From Parolsenella sp958406235 (lineage in GTDB: Bacteria; Actinomycetota; Coriobacteriia; Coriobacteriales; Atopobiaceae), in NCBI RefSeq assembly GCF_039062465.1, contig NZ_JBCLNF010000001.1, positions 1 through 64,000 on the forward strand: 64,000 nucleotides of DNA. The letters run 5' to 3'. Below the pieces are notes generated by a model that worked only from the letters and a program-made list of their open reading frames with translations, was not told the DNA's origin and did not search any database. A program made the position numbers and the translations under genes. Below are positions 50,423 to 59,082 of the stretch, piece after piece (position 1 is the stretch's first letter; each line of letters opens with the position of its first letter).

Positions 50423-52111
50423 ATGAGAAAGATCCTCAATCGCATTTTGATCGTCATTCCCGCGGTTGCCTTGCAGGCGCTCTGGCTTCTGCTGCTCACG
50501 AAGTGGCTCGCGCCATACTCCACGCTTATCGCGTCGCTGCTCTCCATCGTAGCGGTCTTTCTCGTTCTCTTTATTGTCATCAAACGTGACGAGAGCACCT
50601 ACAAGCTGCTTTGGCTGCTGGTCATCCTAACGATTCCCTTGGTTGGCACGCTGCTCTACCTCTGCTTCGGCAACAAGCGTACGGCCAAGCCGCTCAGGCG
50701 TCAGCTTGAGAGCGCCAGGGAGAGCAATGACCCCCAGCCTCTTCCAATTGGCGAGACGCCCTTCGACGGTGAGAAGCGCATGGAGCAGACGCTTCGCTGG
50801 CTGGAGGAGAAGACCCGGTATCCCCTCTATAGGGTCGAGGACGTGCGCTACTATCCGCTGGGCGATGATATGTTTCCCGACATGCTGGCAGACCTGAGGG
50901 GCGCCAAGCGCACGATCTTCGTCGAGTACTTCATCGTTGAGCCGGGCCACATGTGGAACTCCATCGTGGAGCTCCTCGAGGCCAAACTGAGGCAGGGCGT
51001 GGACGTTCGCGTGATGTATGACGACCTCGGTTGCTTCTCGACCTTCGATTTTGGCAACGCGCGCGAGCTACAGGAGAGGGGCATTCCCTGCGTGCCGTTC
51101 AACCCACTCCTCGCCCTGAAGGGCACTGCCAACTATCGCGACCATCGCAAGATGTTGATCGTCGACAACGAGATTGCCTATAGCGGGGGCGTTAACCTTG
51201 CGGATTGCTACATCAACCTCGAGCGACGCTACGGGCACTGGAAGGACATCGGCTTCCGGCTGACCGGCGAGCCGGTGCGCGCCTTCACCCACATGTTCCT
51301 GACGTTCTGGAACGCCTTTGGGCGCGTGCAGGACTATGAGGGTCTCCCGATGCCCGAGGTGCTGGCTGGCGAGGCGGTTCATGCCGTGGGCCGTCTGGGG
51401 ATGGCAACGGTAGCTCGGCCGATGGAGGAGGGTTGCGAGGTGGCGGCGCCTGCGGCTCCGCTGGCGGGCGTGGCGATTGCGGGGCGGCCGGCTTCGGCTG
51501 CCGCGAAGCGGTCGGCTTCGGCTACCGCGGGTCGCTCACCGGTGGTGGCGCCCTCGCGTGAGACCGACGGCTATGTCCTCAGCTACTATGACTCGCCCCT
51601 CAACCACGAGGCCACGAGCAACCGGCTCTATATCGACCTCCTCTCGCAGAGCACGGAATACGCCTGGTTCTTCACGCCGTACCTCATGCTTGCCGACGAC
51701 CTCATGGATGCGATGCTCGCGGCGGCAAGCCGTGACGTTGACGTGCGAATCATCATGCCAGGTATTCCGGACAAAAAACTGGTCTTCCGCATGTCTCGCA
51801 GCTTCTATCAGGTGCTGTTGAACGGCGGCGTCAAGATTTACGAGTACACGCCTGGTTTCGTCCACGCGAAGGGCTCCATGTTCGATGACCGCATCGCCAC
51901 GATCGGCACGGTCAACCTCGACTATCGAAGCCTGTTCCTGCACTTCGAAAACAACTCGCTGTTCTATCGCTCGAGCGTCATCTCGGAGATCAAGGCTGAT
52001 TTCCTCGCCACGCAGGAGAAGTGCGTCGAGATCAAACCTTATGACGCAAGGCAATACTCCTACCGCTGGGCGATCGATGGTCTTCTGCGCATCTTCGCGC
52101 CCCTGTGCTAG
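50423..52111 (+). CDS. cls: cardiolipin synthase (phospholipase D family)
   Basis: A 562-residue membrane enzyme that joins two phosphatidylglycerols into cardiolipin. Three N-terminal hydrophobic segments (about 7-30, 32-53, 60-80) precede two HKD catalytic motifs: HRKMLIVDNEIAYSGGVN (first) and HAKGSMFDDRIATIGTVN (second). Start at 50423 is the ATG that directly precedes the first membrane helix; its ribosome site is weak. An Ala-rich insertion of about 50 residues near 325-375 separates the halves and is encoded by a 24-bp DNA repeat, unlike most homologues. Confidence 0.88.
   Translation: MRKILNRILIVIPAVALQALWLLLLTKWLAPYSTLIASLLSIVAVFLVLFIVIKRDESTYKLLWLLVILTIPLVGTLLYLCFGNKRTAKPLRRQLESARESNDPQPLPIGETPFDGEKRMEQTLRWLEEKTRYPLYRVEDVRYYPLGDDMFPDMLADLRGAKRTIFVEYFIVEPGHMWNSIVELLEAKLRQGVDVRVMYDDLGCFSTFDFGNARELQERGIPCVPFNPLLALKGTANYRDHRKMLIVDNEIAYSGGVNLADCYINLERRYGHWKDIGFRLTGEPVRAFTHMFLTFWNAFGRVQDYEGLPMPEVLAGEAVHAVGRLGMATVARPMEEGCEVAAPAAPLAGVAIAGRPASAAAKRSASATAGRSPVVAPSRETDGYVLSYYDSPLNHEATSNRLYIDLLSQSTEYAWFFTPYLMLADDLMDAMLAAASRDVDVRIIMPGIPDKKLVFRMSRSFYQVLLNGGVKIYEYTPGFVHAKGSMFDDRIATIGTVNLDYRSLFLHFENNSLFYRSSVISEIKADFLATQEKCVEIKPYDARQYSYRWAIDGLLRIFAPLC
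51483..51535. repeat. 24-bp direct repeat inside cls
   Basis: CGGCTTCGGCTGCCGCG and CGGCTTCGGCTACCGCG start two consecutive 24-bp units that encode the Ala/Ser/Arg-rich linker. The composition is like that of the intergenic repeats of this chromosome. Confidence 0.65.
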
Positions 52112-52149
52112 GCGGGGGAGTGCCGTGCGCTCCTGCTGCGACGGGGCGA

Positions 52150-52180
52150 GGCGTCGCTTCGCTTGAAGCGGCGCCATTTT
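52150..52180 (+). terminator. rho-independent terminator of cls
   Basis: GGCGTCGCTTC (52150-52160) pairs with GAAGCGGCGCC (52165-52175, one G-U) around GCTT, followed by ATTTTG. Confidence 0.8.
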
Positions 52181-52308
52181 GACGTCAGGTCGGCGCCCGT
52201 CGTTCAGCCGGATGAGGGCGGTGGCAAGGACAGGCGGTAATCTGCAACGTTGACGATCATGCGGCAAATTAAGGGTTTGCACGCAACGCTGGCAGCGCGA
52301 AGGCGCAA

Positions 52309-52340
52309 AGAAAAAGGGCGACGACCTAAGTCGCCGCCCC
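52309..52340 (-). terminator. rho-independent terminator of tRNA-Ala
   Basis: Leftward GGGCGGCGAC ... GTCGTCGCCC arms with one mismatch, four-base loop, then TTTTTCTTT, eight bases beyond the tRNA CCA end. Confidence 0.85.
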
Positions 52341-52348
52341 ATCATTTA

Positions 52349-52424
52349 TGGTGGAGAATAGGGGGTTCGAACCCCTGACCTCATGACTGCCAGTCATGCG
52401 CTCTCCCAACTGAGCTAATTCCCC
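52349..52424 (-). tRNA. tRNA-Ala (anticodon GGC)
   Basis: 76-nt leftward tRNA with encoded CCA. Acceptor GGGGAAT pairs with ATTCTCC, including the G3:U70 pair that identifies alanine tRNAs; D arm AGCTCAGTTGGGAGAGC; anticodon stem CATGA/TCATG with loop CTGGCAG, anticodon GGC; T arm AGGGGTTCGAACCCCT. It is a single-gene unit with its own terminator. Confidence 0.97.
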
Positions 52425-52806
52425 GAATTGGTGCGAGGGATATATTACCAAACTTTTGGGCTGGGGAAAGCGACGATTTCAAATTCTTGTTTCAGACGCT
52501 GATTGATGGAGGGGTTATGGATGCATAGCCCCTCGCGCCGTCTTGAGCGGCGGCCGCTATGCAGCTGGGTGCAGTTTTAGGCGCAACACTGCCGCGGGCG
52601 AAACCCAAGGCGCACAGTCGCCTATCGCCGGACCCAGCCTTGAGCGGGCGTCAATGGCATCATCCTGAGACCAGATGGTATTGACCGTCGTCTTGCTAGC
52701 TTCTATGGAAAGGGGCTGCGTGAATCATTGTCAGCGGTGCCGTGCGACTAGGTGGGATTGTGACTAGGTGCGAGAGTGCCGCGGTTCCGACGTCGCAGCA
52801 TAAGAA
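52425..52806. other. intergenic, hairpin and short repeats only
   Basis: No gene. Contains a hairpin GAGGGGTTATG/CATAGCCCCTC (52509-52519, 52524-52534) and a 16-bp direct repeat starting GACTAGGTG near 52745 and 52761. The upstream region of tRNA-Ala lies here, without a convincing promoter match. Confidence 0.45.
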
Positions 52807-52835
52807 AGCCCGATAGGCGAATTGCCTATCGGGCT
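52807..52835 (-). terminator. rho-independent terminator of the surface-protein gene
   Basis: A perfect 12-bp stem AGCCCGATAGGC/GCCTATCGGGCT (52807-52818, 52824-52835) with five-base loop, followed leftward by TTTCTT. Confidence 0.92.
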
Positions 52836-52892
52836 AGTGGTTCAAATGATCGTCGATCGAGATGAAGCGCGAGTCTGAGTGAACCGAGGCGA

Positions 52893-54662
52893 CTACTTCT
52901 TGTGGCTTAGGGCCACGCCGATGACGATGCAGGCGGCTGCGGCAACGGCGAACATGATGGGGAGCATTGCATTGTTGGTGTCGCCCGTCTGCGGAATCTG
53001 TTTGCTGTCGCTGGCGGAAGTGTCAGAACCGTCAGGCTTGTTAGAGTCTGCAGGCCTGTCCGCGGGAGCGACGTAGGTGTTCGTGAAGGTTGGGTTGTTG
53101 CCCTCGACGGAGGCTTCAAGCTTGCCCTCGTCATTGACGGTGACTACAACCTTGACGGTGTGACTATTGGTGTCGTAAGTCATGCCCGCGACGTTGCCGG
53201 CAACCTCGCGAACGGTGAAGGTGTAGGAACCGGTTTTCCTGAGGGTAAGCTCGCGGAACGCGATTTTACCATCGGCGTCGTTAGTGGCTTGGCCCATAAG
53301 GTCATTGTTGTTCACGAGTTCGAAGGTGAACTCGCCGGTGGAGAGGTTGGCACCGTTGAGGACCTTCGTAGCCGTGAGGGTCACGTGCACGGGCTCGGGA
53401 GCGGCAACGTTGAACACGGGGGATTCAGCAAAGGCACTGGTCTGACGGTCTAAGGCTGCCTCGACGCCATCGGTCTTCACGACGGGCGTGTAGTTGACGA
53501 CAGCTCCGTCAGTGGCGTTTACGGCAAAGTCCTGAGCCTGACCACTAGCTGCCACCTCTTTGAAGGCGTTGGCGCTGGGGCGGATGGTGAACGTCACGGA
53601 GTAGGTGACGCCGTCCTCAAGCGCGTCGCTCCCAAGGTTCCAGGTGAGCTTGCCGCCCTCGATGGTGGCGGCGGGAGCGTTATCCCATTTAGTACCGCCC
53701 TTGGCGTAGCGAAGGTTGCCGACAGATCCGTCGTCGGCCGTAACGAACTCGGCGTAGTCAGAGAGCTGGTCAACGAGTTCGACGTTCTTGTAGCCAGCGG
53801 CCTTCTTGATGGTGGTGCTGAGGTTGGTAAGCGCGGCGGTGAGGTTGCCCTCCGTGTTGCCGTTGGCAAACTCGGCACCCGCCTCGCCGGCGAACTTGCT
53901 CACGATTCCGTTGGCTTTGCTCGAGAGAGAGACGGCGGTGAGGATCGCGCTGCCACGACCCTGGGCTGCGCGCAGGGCGGCGGAATAGTTGCGGCCCTTG
54001 GGATCGCCGGTGGACGTGCCGTACGTGTCGTCGTAGTGCGCGGGGCCGGTATAGCCCTCGGCACTGGTGCGGAGCGTCGGCTCGGAGTCGGAGAGGAGCA
54101 CGATGCGCTTCTCGACACCCGTGCGGCCGCTCAGGGCATTCGCCTCGGCAAGCGCAGCCTCCCAGTTGGTGCCTGATTCGGGGGCGGTCTTAGGGAGAGC
54201 ATTGGTGACATCAGAAGCGCTGTTGGTGAAGGGTTGCTTCACTTCCGCCTTCCTGCCGTAGGTAATGACGGCCATCCGGATTTGCTGATTGTCGGGCAGC
54301 GCCGCGTTCTCGGCGGTGAGGTATTTGTTCGCGGCGGCGGTGATGGCCCTGCGTGCAGCCGCGAGATCAGGGACCATGCTCAACGACCTATCGACGACAT
54401 AGATGATGTCGATAGGCTTGGCAATCTCGGTCTCCTCCGTGGCACCGGTCACGGACAGCGTCACGTCATACGTGCCGTCGCCGTTGTCCACGAGTGTGTC
54501 CGTGGGAGTCATGGCGTGATCAGGCGCCTTGGCGACGAGGTCGTCGACGGCGTCCGCCATGGCCACGGTGGGCAGGGCGGTTCCTAGCGCAAGCATGATT
54601 GTGGCCGCTGCCGCAAGTAAGCGACGCTTCCACATGCGCCTTGCTTGAGTGGTCGGTCTCAT
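52893..54662 (-). CDS. sortase-anchored surface protein with VWA and pilin-type isopeptide domain
   Basis: A 589-residue cell-wall protein. Signal peptide residues 1-36 (RRLLAAAATIMLALG, cleavage after AMA). A von Willebrand A domain starts near 85 with the MIDAS motif DRSLS (Asp91, Ser93, Ser95), Thr in SGTNW and LLSDSEP, expected to bind Mg/Ca. After a beta-rich linker, residues about 430-530 resemble streptococcal FctA/SpaA-type pilin domains (LTATKVLNG, GEFTFEL, GSYTFTVREV, TFTNTY) able to form an isopeptide bond. The end has IPQTG (556-560), a membrane helix and HKK. The layout suits a pilus tip adhesin, but no sortase or backbone pilin is adjacent. Confidence 0.88.
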   Translation of the reverse strand: MRPTTQARRMWKRRLLAAAATIMLALGTALPTVAMADAVDDLVAKAPDHAMTPTDTLVDNGDGTYDVTLSVTGATEETEIAKPIDIIYVVDRSLSMVPDLAAARRAITAAANKYLTAENAALPDNQQIRMAVITYGRKAEVKQPFTNSASDVTNALPKTAPESGTNWEAALAEANALSGRTGVEKRIVLLSDSEPTLRTSAEGYTGPAHYDDTYGTSTGDPKGRNYSAALRAAQGRGSAILTAVSLSSKANGIVSKFAGEAGAEFANGNTEGNLTAALTNLSTTIKKAAGYKNVELVDQLSDYAEFVTADDGSVGNLRYAKGGTKWDNAPAATIEGGKLTWNLGSDALEDGVTYSVTFTIRPSANAFKEVAASGQAQDFAVNATDGAVVNYTPVVKTDGVEAALDRQTSAFAESPVFNVAAPEPVHVTLTATKVLNGANLSTGEFTFELVNNNDLMGQATNDADGKIAFRELTLRKTGSYTFTVREVAGNVAGMTYDTNSHTVKVVVTVNDEGKLEASVEGNNPTFTNTYVAPADRPADSNKPDGSDTSASDSKQIPQTGDTNNAMLPIMFAVAAAACIVIGVALSHKK

Positions 54663-54743
54663 ATGAGCTTCCCTTCCCGGCGCGGGCGCGCCGATTGCGA
54701 GAGTTGTCTGCTTCTAGAATCAGAGCATGGACTCAGCGTAGAT

Positions 54744-54764
54744 AACTCCTTAATTACCGGAGTT
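54744..54764 (-). promoter_or_regulatory. inverted repeat in AT-rich upstream region of the surface protein
   Basis: AACTCC (54744-54749) and GGAGTT (54759-54764) flank an AT-rich centre, 80-100 bp before the gene. The region 54740-54830 is the most AT-rich in the window and likely contains the promoter; the repeat could be an operator. The remaining gap to 55051 holds no gene. Confidence 0.4.
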
Positions 54765-55051
54765 TATATTAACAGTCATTGTCCGTGGATATTACATATA
54801 TGCATATTCTTTCTGCTAACGGTCTGTCACGAGATGATTGCGGGAACGTCGCGCGGGGTGTCTTCTTCGTCGCTTTGACACGTCGATAACCGACGTATCA
54901 GGACGTATATCGATTACTCAGTTTACGTGTGCCCGCCCTGGGTACGGCCTGCTTGCATGCAGCCCAACAGCACTCGCCCGCGCCCGCGGGCGGCGGAGTA
55001 ATGGAAGCGCCCACCCGCGTTCGCGGGCGGATCAAGGGAACGGAGCGCGCA

Positions 55052-56231
55052 ATGGCCGTTGACGCCAAGCAGTACGCACTTGACAAGCACGGGGAGTGAG
55101 AGGGCAAGATCGAGGTCGTGAGCCGCGCCTCCATCTCCACCCCGAGGAGCTCGCCGTGGCATACACGCCCGGCGTCGCCGAGCCATGCCTGAAGATTCGC
55201 GATAACGTGGATGACTCCTACACCTACACCCGTCGCGGCAACCTCGTCGCCGTCGTGACGGATGGCACGGCCGTTCTCGGCCTGGGTGACATCGGCCCCG
55301 GGGCGGGTATGCCCGTCATGGAGGGCAAGTGCGCCCTGTTCAAGACCTTTGCGAACGTCGACGCCTTCCCACTGTGCGTCCGCTCGAAGGACGTCGACGA
55401 GATCGTCCGCACCGTCGAGCTCCTTGCCGGCAGCTTCGGCGGCGTGAACCTCGAGGACATCAGCGCGCCGCGCTGCTTCGAGATAGAGCGCCGCCTCAAG
55501 GAGGTCTGCGACATCCCCATCTTCCACGATGACCAGCACGGCACCGCCGTCGTCACCTGCGCGGCGCTTATCAACGCGTGCCGTCTTACCGGTCGCGACC
55601 TGGCTGACGTGCGCGTGGTCATCTCCGGCGCGGGCGCCGCGAGCATCTCCAACGCCCGCCTGATGAGGCGCATGGGCGTCAAGAACATCATCATCATCAT
55701 CTGCGATTCTCGTGGGACCATCTACCAGGGGCGCGAGCGCCTGAACCCCGTCAAGGAGGAGATTGCCACCTGGACTAACCTCGATGGAGTGCGTGGCACG
55801 CTGGCTGATGCCGTCAAGGGTACTGACGTCTTCGTGGGCGTCTCCGCGCCCGGCTCACGCAGGATATGGTTCGCACTATGGCGCCTGACGCGATCGTTTT
55901 TGCTTGCGCCAACCCCGTTCCTGAGATCATGCCGGACGAGGCTCTCGCTGCCGGTGCCGCCGTTGTCGCCACGGGCCGCTCGGACTTCCCGAACCAGATC
56001 AACAACGTGCTTGCCTTCCCGGGCATCTTTCGCGGTGCCCTCGACGTGCGCGCTTCTGACATCAACGACGAGATGATGGAAGCCGCCGCCTTCGCCATCG
56101 CCGGCCTGGTGGATGACGACAAGCGCAGCTCGGAGTACATCATCCCGGGTGCCTTCGACGAGCGCGTGGCCACCGCGGTGGCCAGCGCCGTGGCCGAGGC
56201 AGCGCGCAAGTCTGGCGTGGCGAGGATCTAG
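55052..56231 (+). pseudogene. malic enzyme (NAD(P)-dependent, malate dehydrogenase oxaloacetate-decarboxylating), decayed
   Basis: The full-length family sequence is present but interrupted three times. Codon 16 (55097-55099) is TGA where the family has Trp in HxEWxGKIE; one C is missing from the run at 55140-55143, shifting the frame before PEELAVAYTPGVAEP; and one base is missing at about 55852-55856 before TQDMVRTMAPDAIVFACANP. Otherwise motifs are intact: GTAVLGLGDIG, FHDDQHGTA, GAGAAS, NPVPEI and GRSDFPNQINN. Intact enzyme would convert malate to pyruvate and CO2. There is also an in-frame run of ATC triplets (NIIIII). Two lesions are single-base and could be sequencing errors, but the nonsense change is not an indel. 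Confidence 0.85.
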
Positions 56232-56284
56232 CGTCGGCGGCAGGTACCGCTGCGGACGCTGGCGATGACATAGCCGTTCGTTTT

Positions 56285-56317
56285 GCAGCCTCGGCCCTGC
56301 CGGCCGGGGCTGCTTCT
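56285..56317 (+). terminator. terminator-like hairpin after malic enzyme
   Basis: GCAGCCTCGGCC (56285-56296) pairs with GGCCGGGGCTGC (56302-56313) with one G-U pair, followed by a poor T-tract TTCTCGT. Confidence 0.6.
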
Positions 56318-56366
56318 CGTCGGAGGGCCGGCATCTCAATGGGACGTCGCGGCCTCTCAGAGCCCA

Positions 56367-56416
56367 CCTCTTGTAAGGGATTCGGGTCGTTTTCGCGGCC
56401 AAATCCTTACAAGAGG
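56367..56416. repeat. 50-bp palindrome with 12-bp perfect ends
   Basis: CCTCTTGTAAGG (56367-56378) and its exact complement (56405-56416) flank a 26-base centre that also has partial pairing (GATT/AAATC). Not followed by T residues on either side, so a terminator role is unlikely. The remaining gap to 56559 has GTGGCCCGCGCG-like repeats. Confidence 0.7.
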
Positions 56417-56559
56417 CTGGTTCTGGCGTTTGCTGCGGCGTGGGCGTGGCGCATGTGGCCCGCGCGAGCGGGTGCGTGGCGTTCGGGCGTGCGAAGCACG
56501 TTGCTCGCGCGTTCGGGCGTGTGGCCCGCGCGGGCAGTTGCGCGTGTCTCGCCTGGCGC

Positions 56560-57504
56560 CTACTTGGCGACGCGGACGCCCTTGACTTTGGTCACGGCCT
56601 TGTCCTTGCGGCGGTCGTTGCCCCAGAAGACGAGGGAGAGCATGCCGGGACCCACGTGCGATCCGATGGTCGGGCCGATGGTCGGGCGAAGGACCTCGAG
56701 GCTGTCGTCGAGGGAGCGCAGCTCGGAGGCGACGCCGAAGCCCTCGTCCGCTACGTCCGCATCGCCGACGGCGCACACGTTGGCCTCGTCCTCGAGCTGA
56801 ACGTTCTTCTTGTAGTAGTCGATCAGCTTGCGTTGGCCCTTCTTGCGGCCGCGCGCCACGGATCGAATGCCGAGCGAGCCGTCGAGGTTGAAGTGCAGCA
56901 GCGCCTTGACGTCGAGGGCGTCGCCGATGACCGCCACTCCCTTGGGGAGGCGCCCGCCGCGGTGGAGTGAGTCAAGGTTGTCGACCATGAAGAGGATATG
57001 GATGCGATAGCGCGCCTCCTCTGCCCATATGACGAGACGCTCGGCGTTCATGCCCTCATCGCGCTTGTTGCATGCCTCGTTGAGGAGGAGCGTGAGGGCG
57101 GTCGAGGCGAGGAGCGAGTCCACGACGTAGATGCGGATCTCCTCGTCGGGGTGGGCCTCCTTGAGGCGGTCGAGGCTCATGACGGCACCGTTGTAGCCGC
57201 CGGAAAGGGCGCTCGAGATGCAGAAGAGCACGGTGGGCACACCCGACTCATAGGCGGCCTGGAACGCCTCGTCAAACTCGAGCTGGGAGGGCTGCGAGGT
57301 CATGGGCATGGCTCCGTGGCGGATGGCGTCATAGAACTCATGGGCGCTGCGAGACTGGAAGAGATCGTCGTCTCCGCAGAGGCCGCCGTTGGGCTTGTCG
57401 GCCTCGACGTAGTGGAAGGGGAGGATGGTGATGTTGCGCTCCTCCGCCTGCTCGGCGGTGAAGTCGCAGGTGGAGTCACACATGATGTTGCACTTTACGG
57501 ACAT
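56560..57504 (-). CDS. DegV family fatty-acid-binding protein (FakB-like)
   Basis: A 314-residue DegV protein. Members bind a single fatty acid and, with the kinase FakA, present it for phosphorylation in exogenous fatty-acid use. Family motifs: DSTCDF at the start, MTSQPSQLEF, CISSALSGGYNGA with the carboxylate-binding residues, DSLLAS and the late GRGRKKGQRK-like ARGRKKGQRKLID stretch. The ATG follows AGAGG; in-frame upstream codons run through GC-rich repeats and are not used. No fakA is near. Confidence 0.9.
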   Translation of the reverse strand: MSVKCNIMCDSTCDFTAEQAEERNITILPFHYVEADKPNGGLCGDDDLFQSRSAHEFYDAIRHGAMPMTSQPSQLEFDEAFQAAYESGVPTVLFCISSALSGGYNGAVMSLDRLKEAHPDEEIRIYVVDSLLASTALTLLLNEACNKRDEGMNAERLVIWAEEARYRIHILFMVDNLDSLHRGGRLPKGVAVIGDALDVKALLHFNLDGSLGIRSVARGRKKGQRKLIDYYKKNVQLEDEANVCAVGDADVADEGFGVASELRSLDDSLEVLRPTIGPTIGSHVGPGMLSLVFWGNDRRKDKAVTKVKGVRVAK

Positions 57505-57584
57505 GGTTTCCTCTCGCCCGTGATGGGTGTTTGAAGTGTTGTATTTTACGCTAGACGGGTGAACAGGGTATTTCAGCTCTTTGT

Positions 57585-57680
57585 GCCGCACGCCCGTGCC
57601 CGTGCCCGTGCGCGGGCGTGCGGCAAGCGTGCGGGCTCGGTGCCCGTGTACGGGCGTGCGGGTGTGGGACCCGTGCGCGG
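57585..57680. repeat. hairpin and CCCGTG/CGGGCG repeats
   Basis: GCCGCACGCCCG (57585-57596) pairs perfectly with 57613-57624, and further GTGCCCGTG and CGGGCGTGCGGG copies follow to 57680. It fills the divergent gap between degV and the GNAT gene. Confidence 0.6.
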
Positions 57681-57759
57681 GCGGACTGGGGCCTTGCTCA
57701 TATAGACCGGGACTCTTTTCGCGGCAGTCATTCGGGATTGATGGAGAGGTTGGTTTGCC

Positions 57760-58272
57760 ATGGTGCTTGAAACAGAACGCTTGATCCTTCGCCCTTGGGA
57801 GGATTCTGATGCCGAGGCCCTCTACAAGTACGCCTCGGATTCCGAGGTTGGCCCTGCGGCTGGCTGGCCCGTGCATGCGTCGGTCCAGATGAGCCGCGAA
57901 GTCATTCGCGACGTTCTCAGTGCTCCGGAAACCTACGCCATCGTGTTGCGCGAGACCGCCGAGCCCGTTGGCTCGATTGGGTTGATGAAGCCTCGGCTCC
58001 AGGATGTTGCCCCAACTGATCATGCGCTCGAGCTGGGGTATTGGATTGGCAAGCCCTATTGGGGCCGCGGGCTTGTTCCCGAGGCGGCCCGGGCTGTGAT
58101 CGCGCGAGCGTTTAGTGACCTTGGGTGTGACCAGCTCTGGTGCGCGCACTATGCCGGCAACCAGAAGTCGGCTCGCGTGCAGGAGAAGCTCGGCTTTGCT
58201 CCCCATCACGTCGAGGATCACGGTCGTGTCGAGTTCTGGCAGGTTTATCGCGGCTGTTCAGGGCATGCGTGA
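57760..58272 (+). CDS. GNAT family N-acetyltransferase (RimJ/RimL-like)
   Basis: A 170-residue acetyltransferase. It opens with the RimJ/RimL-type ETERLILRPWEDSDAEALY, has the acetyl-CoA loop as YWGRGLVPEAARAVI and later AHYAGNQKSARVQEKLGF. Targets in this group are protein N-termini, aminoglycoside-like compounds or amino acids; none can be assigned. GGAGAGG lies upstream. Stand-alone gene. Confidence 0.85.
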   Translation: MVLETERLILRPWEDSDAEALYKYASDSEVGPAAGWPVHASVQMSREVIRDVLSAPETYAIVLRETAEPVGSIGLMKPRLQDVAPTDHALELGYWIGKPYWGRGLVPEAARAVIARAFSDLGCDQLWCAHYAGNQKSARVQEKLGFAPHHVEDHGRVEFWQVYRGCSGHA

Positions 58273-58317
58273 GCGTGCCGACGAACTACGCCGTTTCGCG
58301 CGCGTCGCCTTGCCGCA

Positions 58318-58422
58318 CTCGCCGCGCTGACCGCCCCTCGCGCCTCGGTGCGCTTGCCGCGCTGGCCGCCCCTCGCGCCTCGGTGCGCTTGCCGCGCTGG
58401 CCGCCCCTCGCGCCTCGGTTCG
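58318..58422. repeat. 35-bp tandem repeat, three copies
   Basis: Copies start at 58318, 58353 and 58388 (exact period) and contain GCCGCCCCTCGCGCCTCGG; copies 2 and 3 differ by one base, copy 1 by three. The period is not a codon multiple. Located just after the GNAT gene. Confidence 0.9.
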
Positions 58423-58428
58423 CTCGTC

Positions 58429-58494
58429 GAGACATGCATTAATTCGAGTTGCGACGGCGAATCGAGGCGGATAACTCGAAGAAATGCATGTCTC
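58429..58494. repeat. 66-bp palindrome with 22-bp arms
   Basis: Arms 58429-58450 and 58473-58494 match at 20 of 22 positions (GAGACATGCATT outer core, TCGAGTT inner). AT-richer than its surroundings, with a 22-base centre. Not terminator-like. Confidence 0.75.
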
Positions 58495-58597
58495 GGTGGC
58501 TGGATTGGCTTGAGTTTCGAGGCGCGCTCGCGGCGTGTTCCGAACGTTGGCATCTACCTGCGCTATCAACAATTCCCACACATGTGAAAATAAGCTC

Positions 58598-58627
58598 TGG
58601 ACAATGCGACAACTTTTCCTGTATGAT
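58598..58627 (+). promoter_or_regulatory. tRNA-Asp promoter
   Basis: TGGACA (58598-58603), 18-bp spacer and TATGAT (58622-58627) lie 19 bp before the mature tRNA 5' end. Confidence 0.75.
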
Positions 58628-58645
58628 AACCCACGCACCTGACAC

Positions 58646-58722
<77 letters not shown>

Positions 58723-58734
58723 TTGGATGTCCGA

Positions 58735-58770
58735 AGGGTCCTGGTTCACGCCAGGGCCCTTTTTGTTTTT
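58735..58770 (+). terminator. rho-independent terminator of tRNA-Asp
   Basis: AGGGTCCTGG (58735-58744) pairs with CCAGGGCCCT (58751-58760) with one G-U pair, then TTTTGTTTTT. Confidence 0.92.
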
Positions 58771-59082
58771 GGGAAGCGCCTGGGCAAACGCTCTGTCGCC
58801 GCGTCGTGAGCCGGATTGGCGCGCGGATGCGCGTTCGCGATGCCCGTCGGGGCGCTGCGCACTTGCACGTTGCGGTGCTTGTGACTGCGGCGTGGGGCGC
58901 TGCCGATCGTGCCGCCTTCCATGCGGCCGGATCTGATTACCGGCCGCTGGCGGAACCCGTTGTCCGAGCTGCTGAAAATAGGGTAGCGTTAAAACTAGGG
59001 GCTATCAAAACTGGGGGCAATCGGGAGTTCCGGGCGTTTAACGCGTCCGGGCCAGACGGGTGGTGAGACGGAGGCTGGCTGT
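58771..59082. other. intergenic, no gene seen
   Basis: GC-rich in its first part, with an AT-rich stretch at 58970-59015 that contains AAAATAGGG and may be the promoter region of the DUF1622 gene. No supported frame. Confidence 0.4.

Noticed and set aside
58806..59066. 86-residue frame between tRNA-Asp and the DUF1622 gene
   Set aside because: No ribosome site, mixed composition and no recognisable family.
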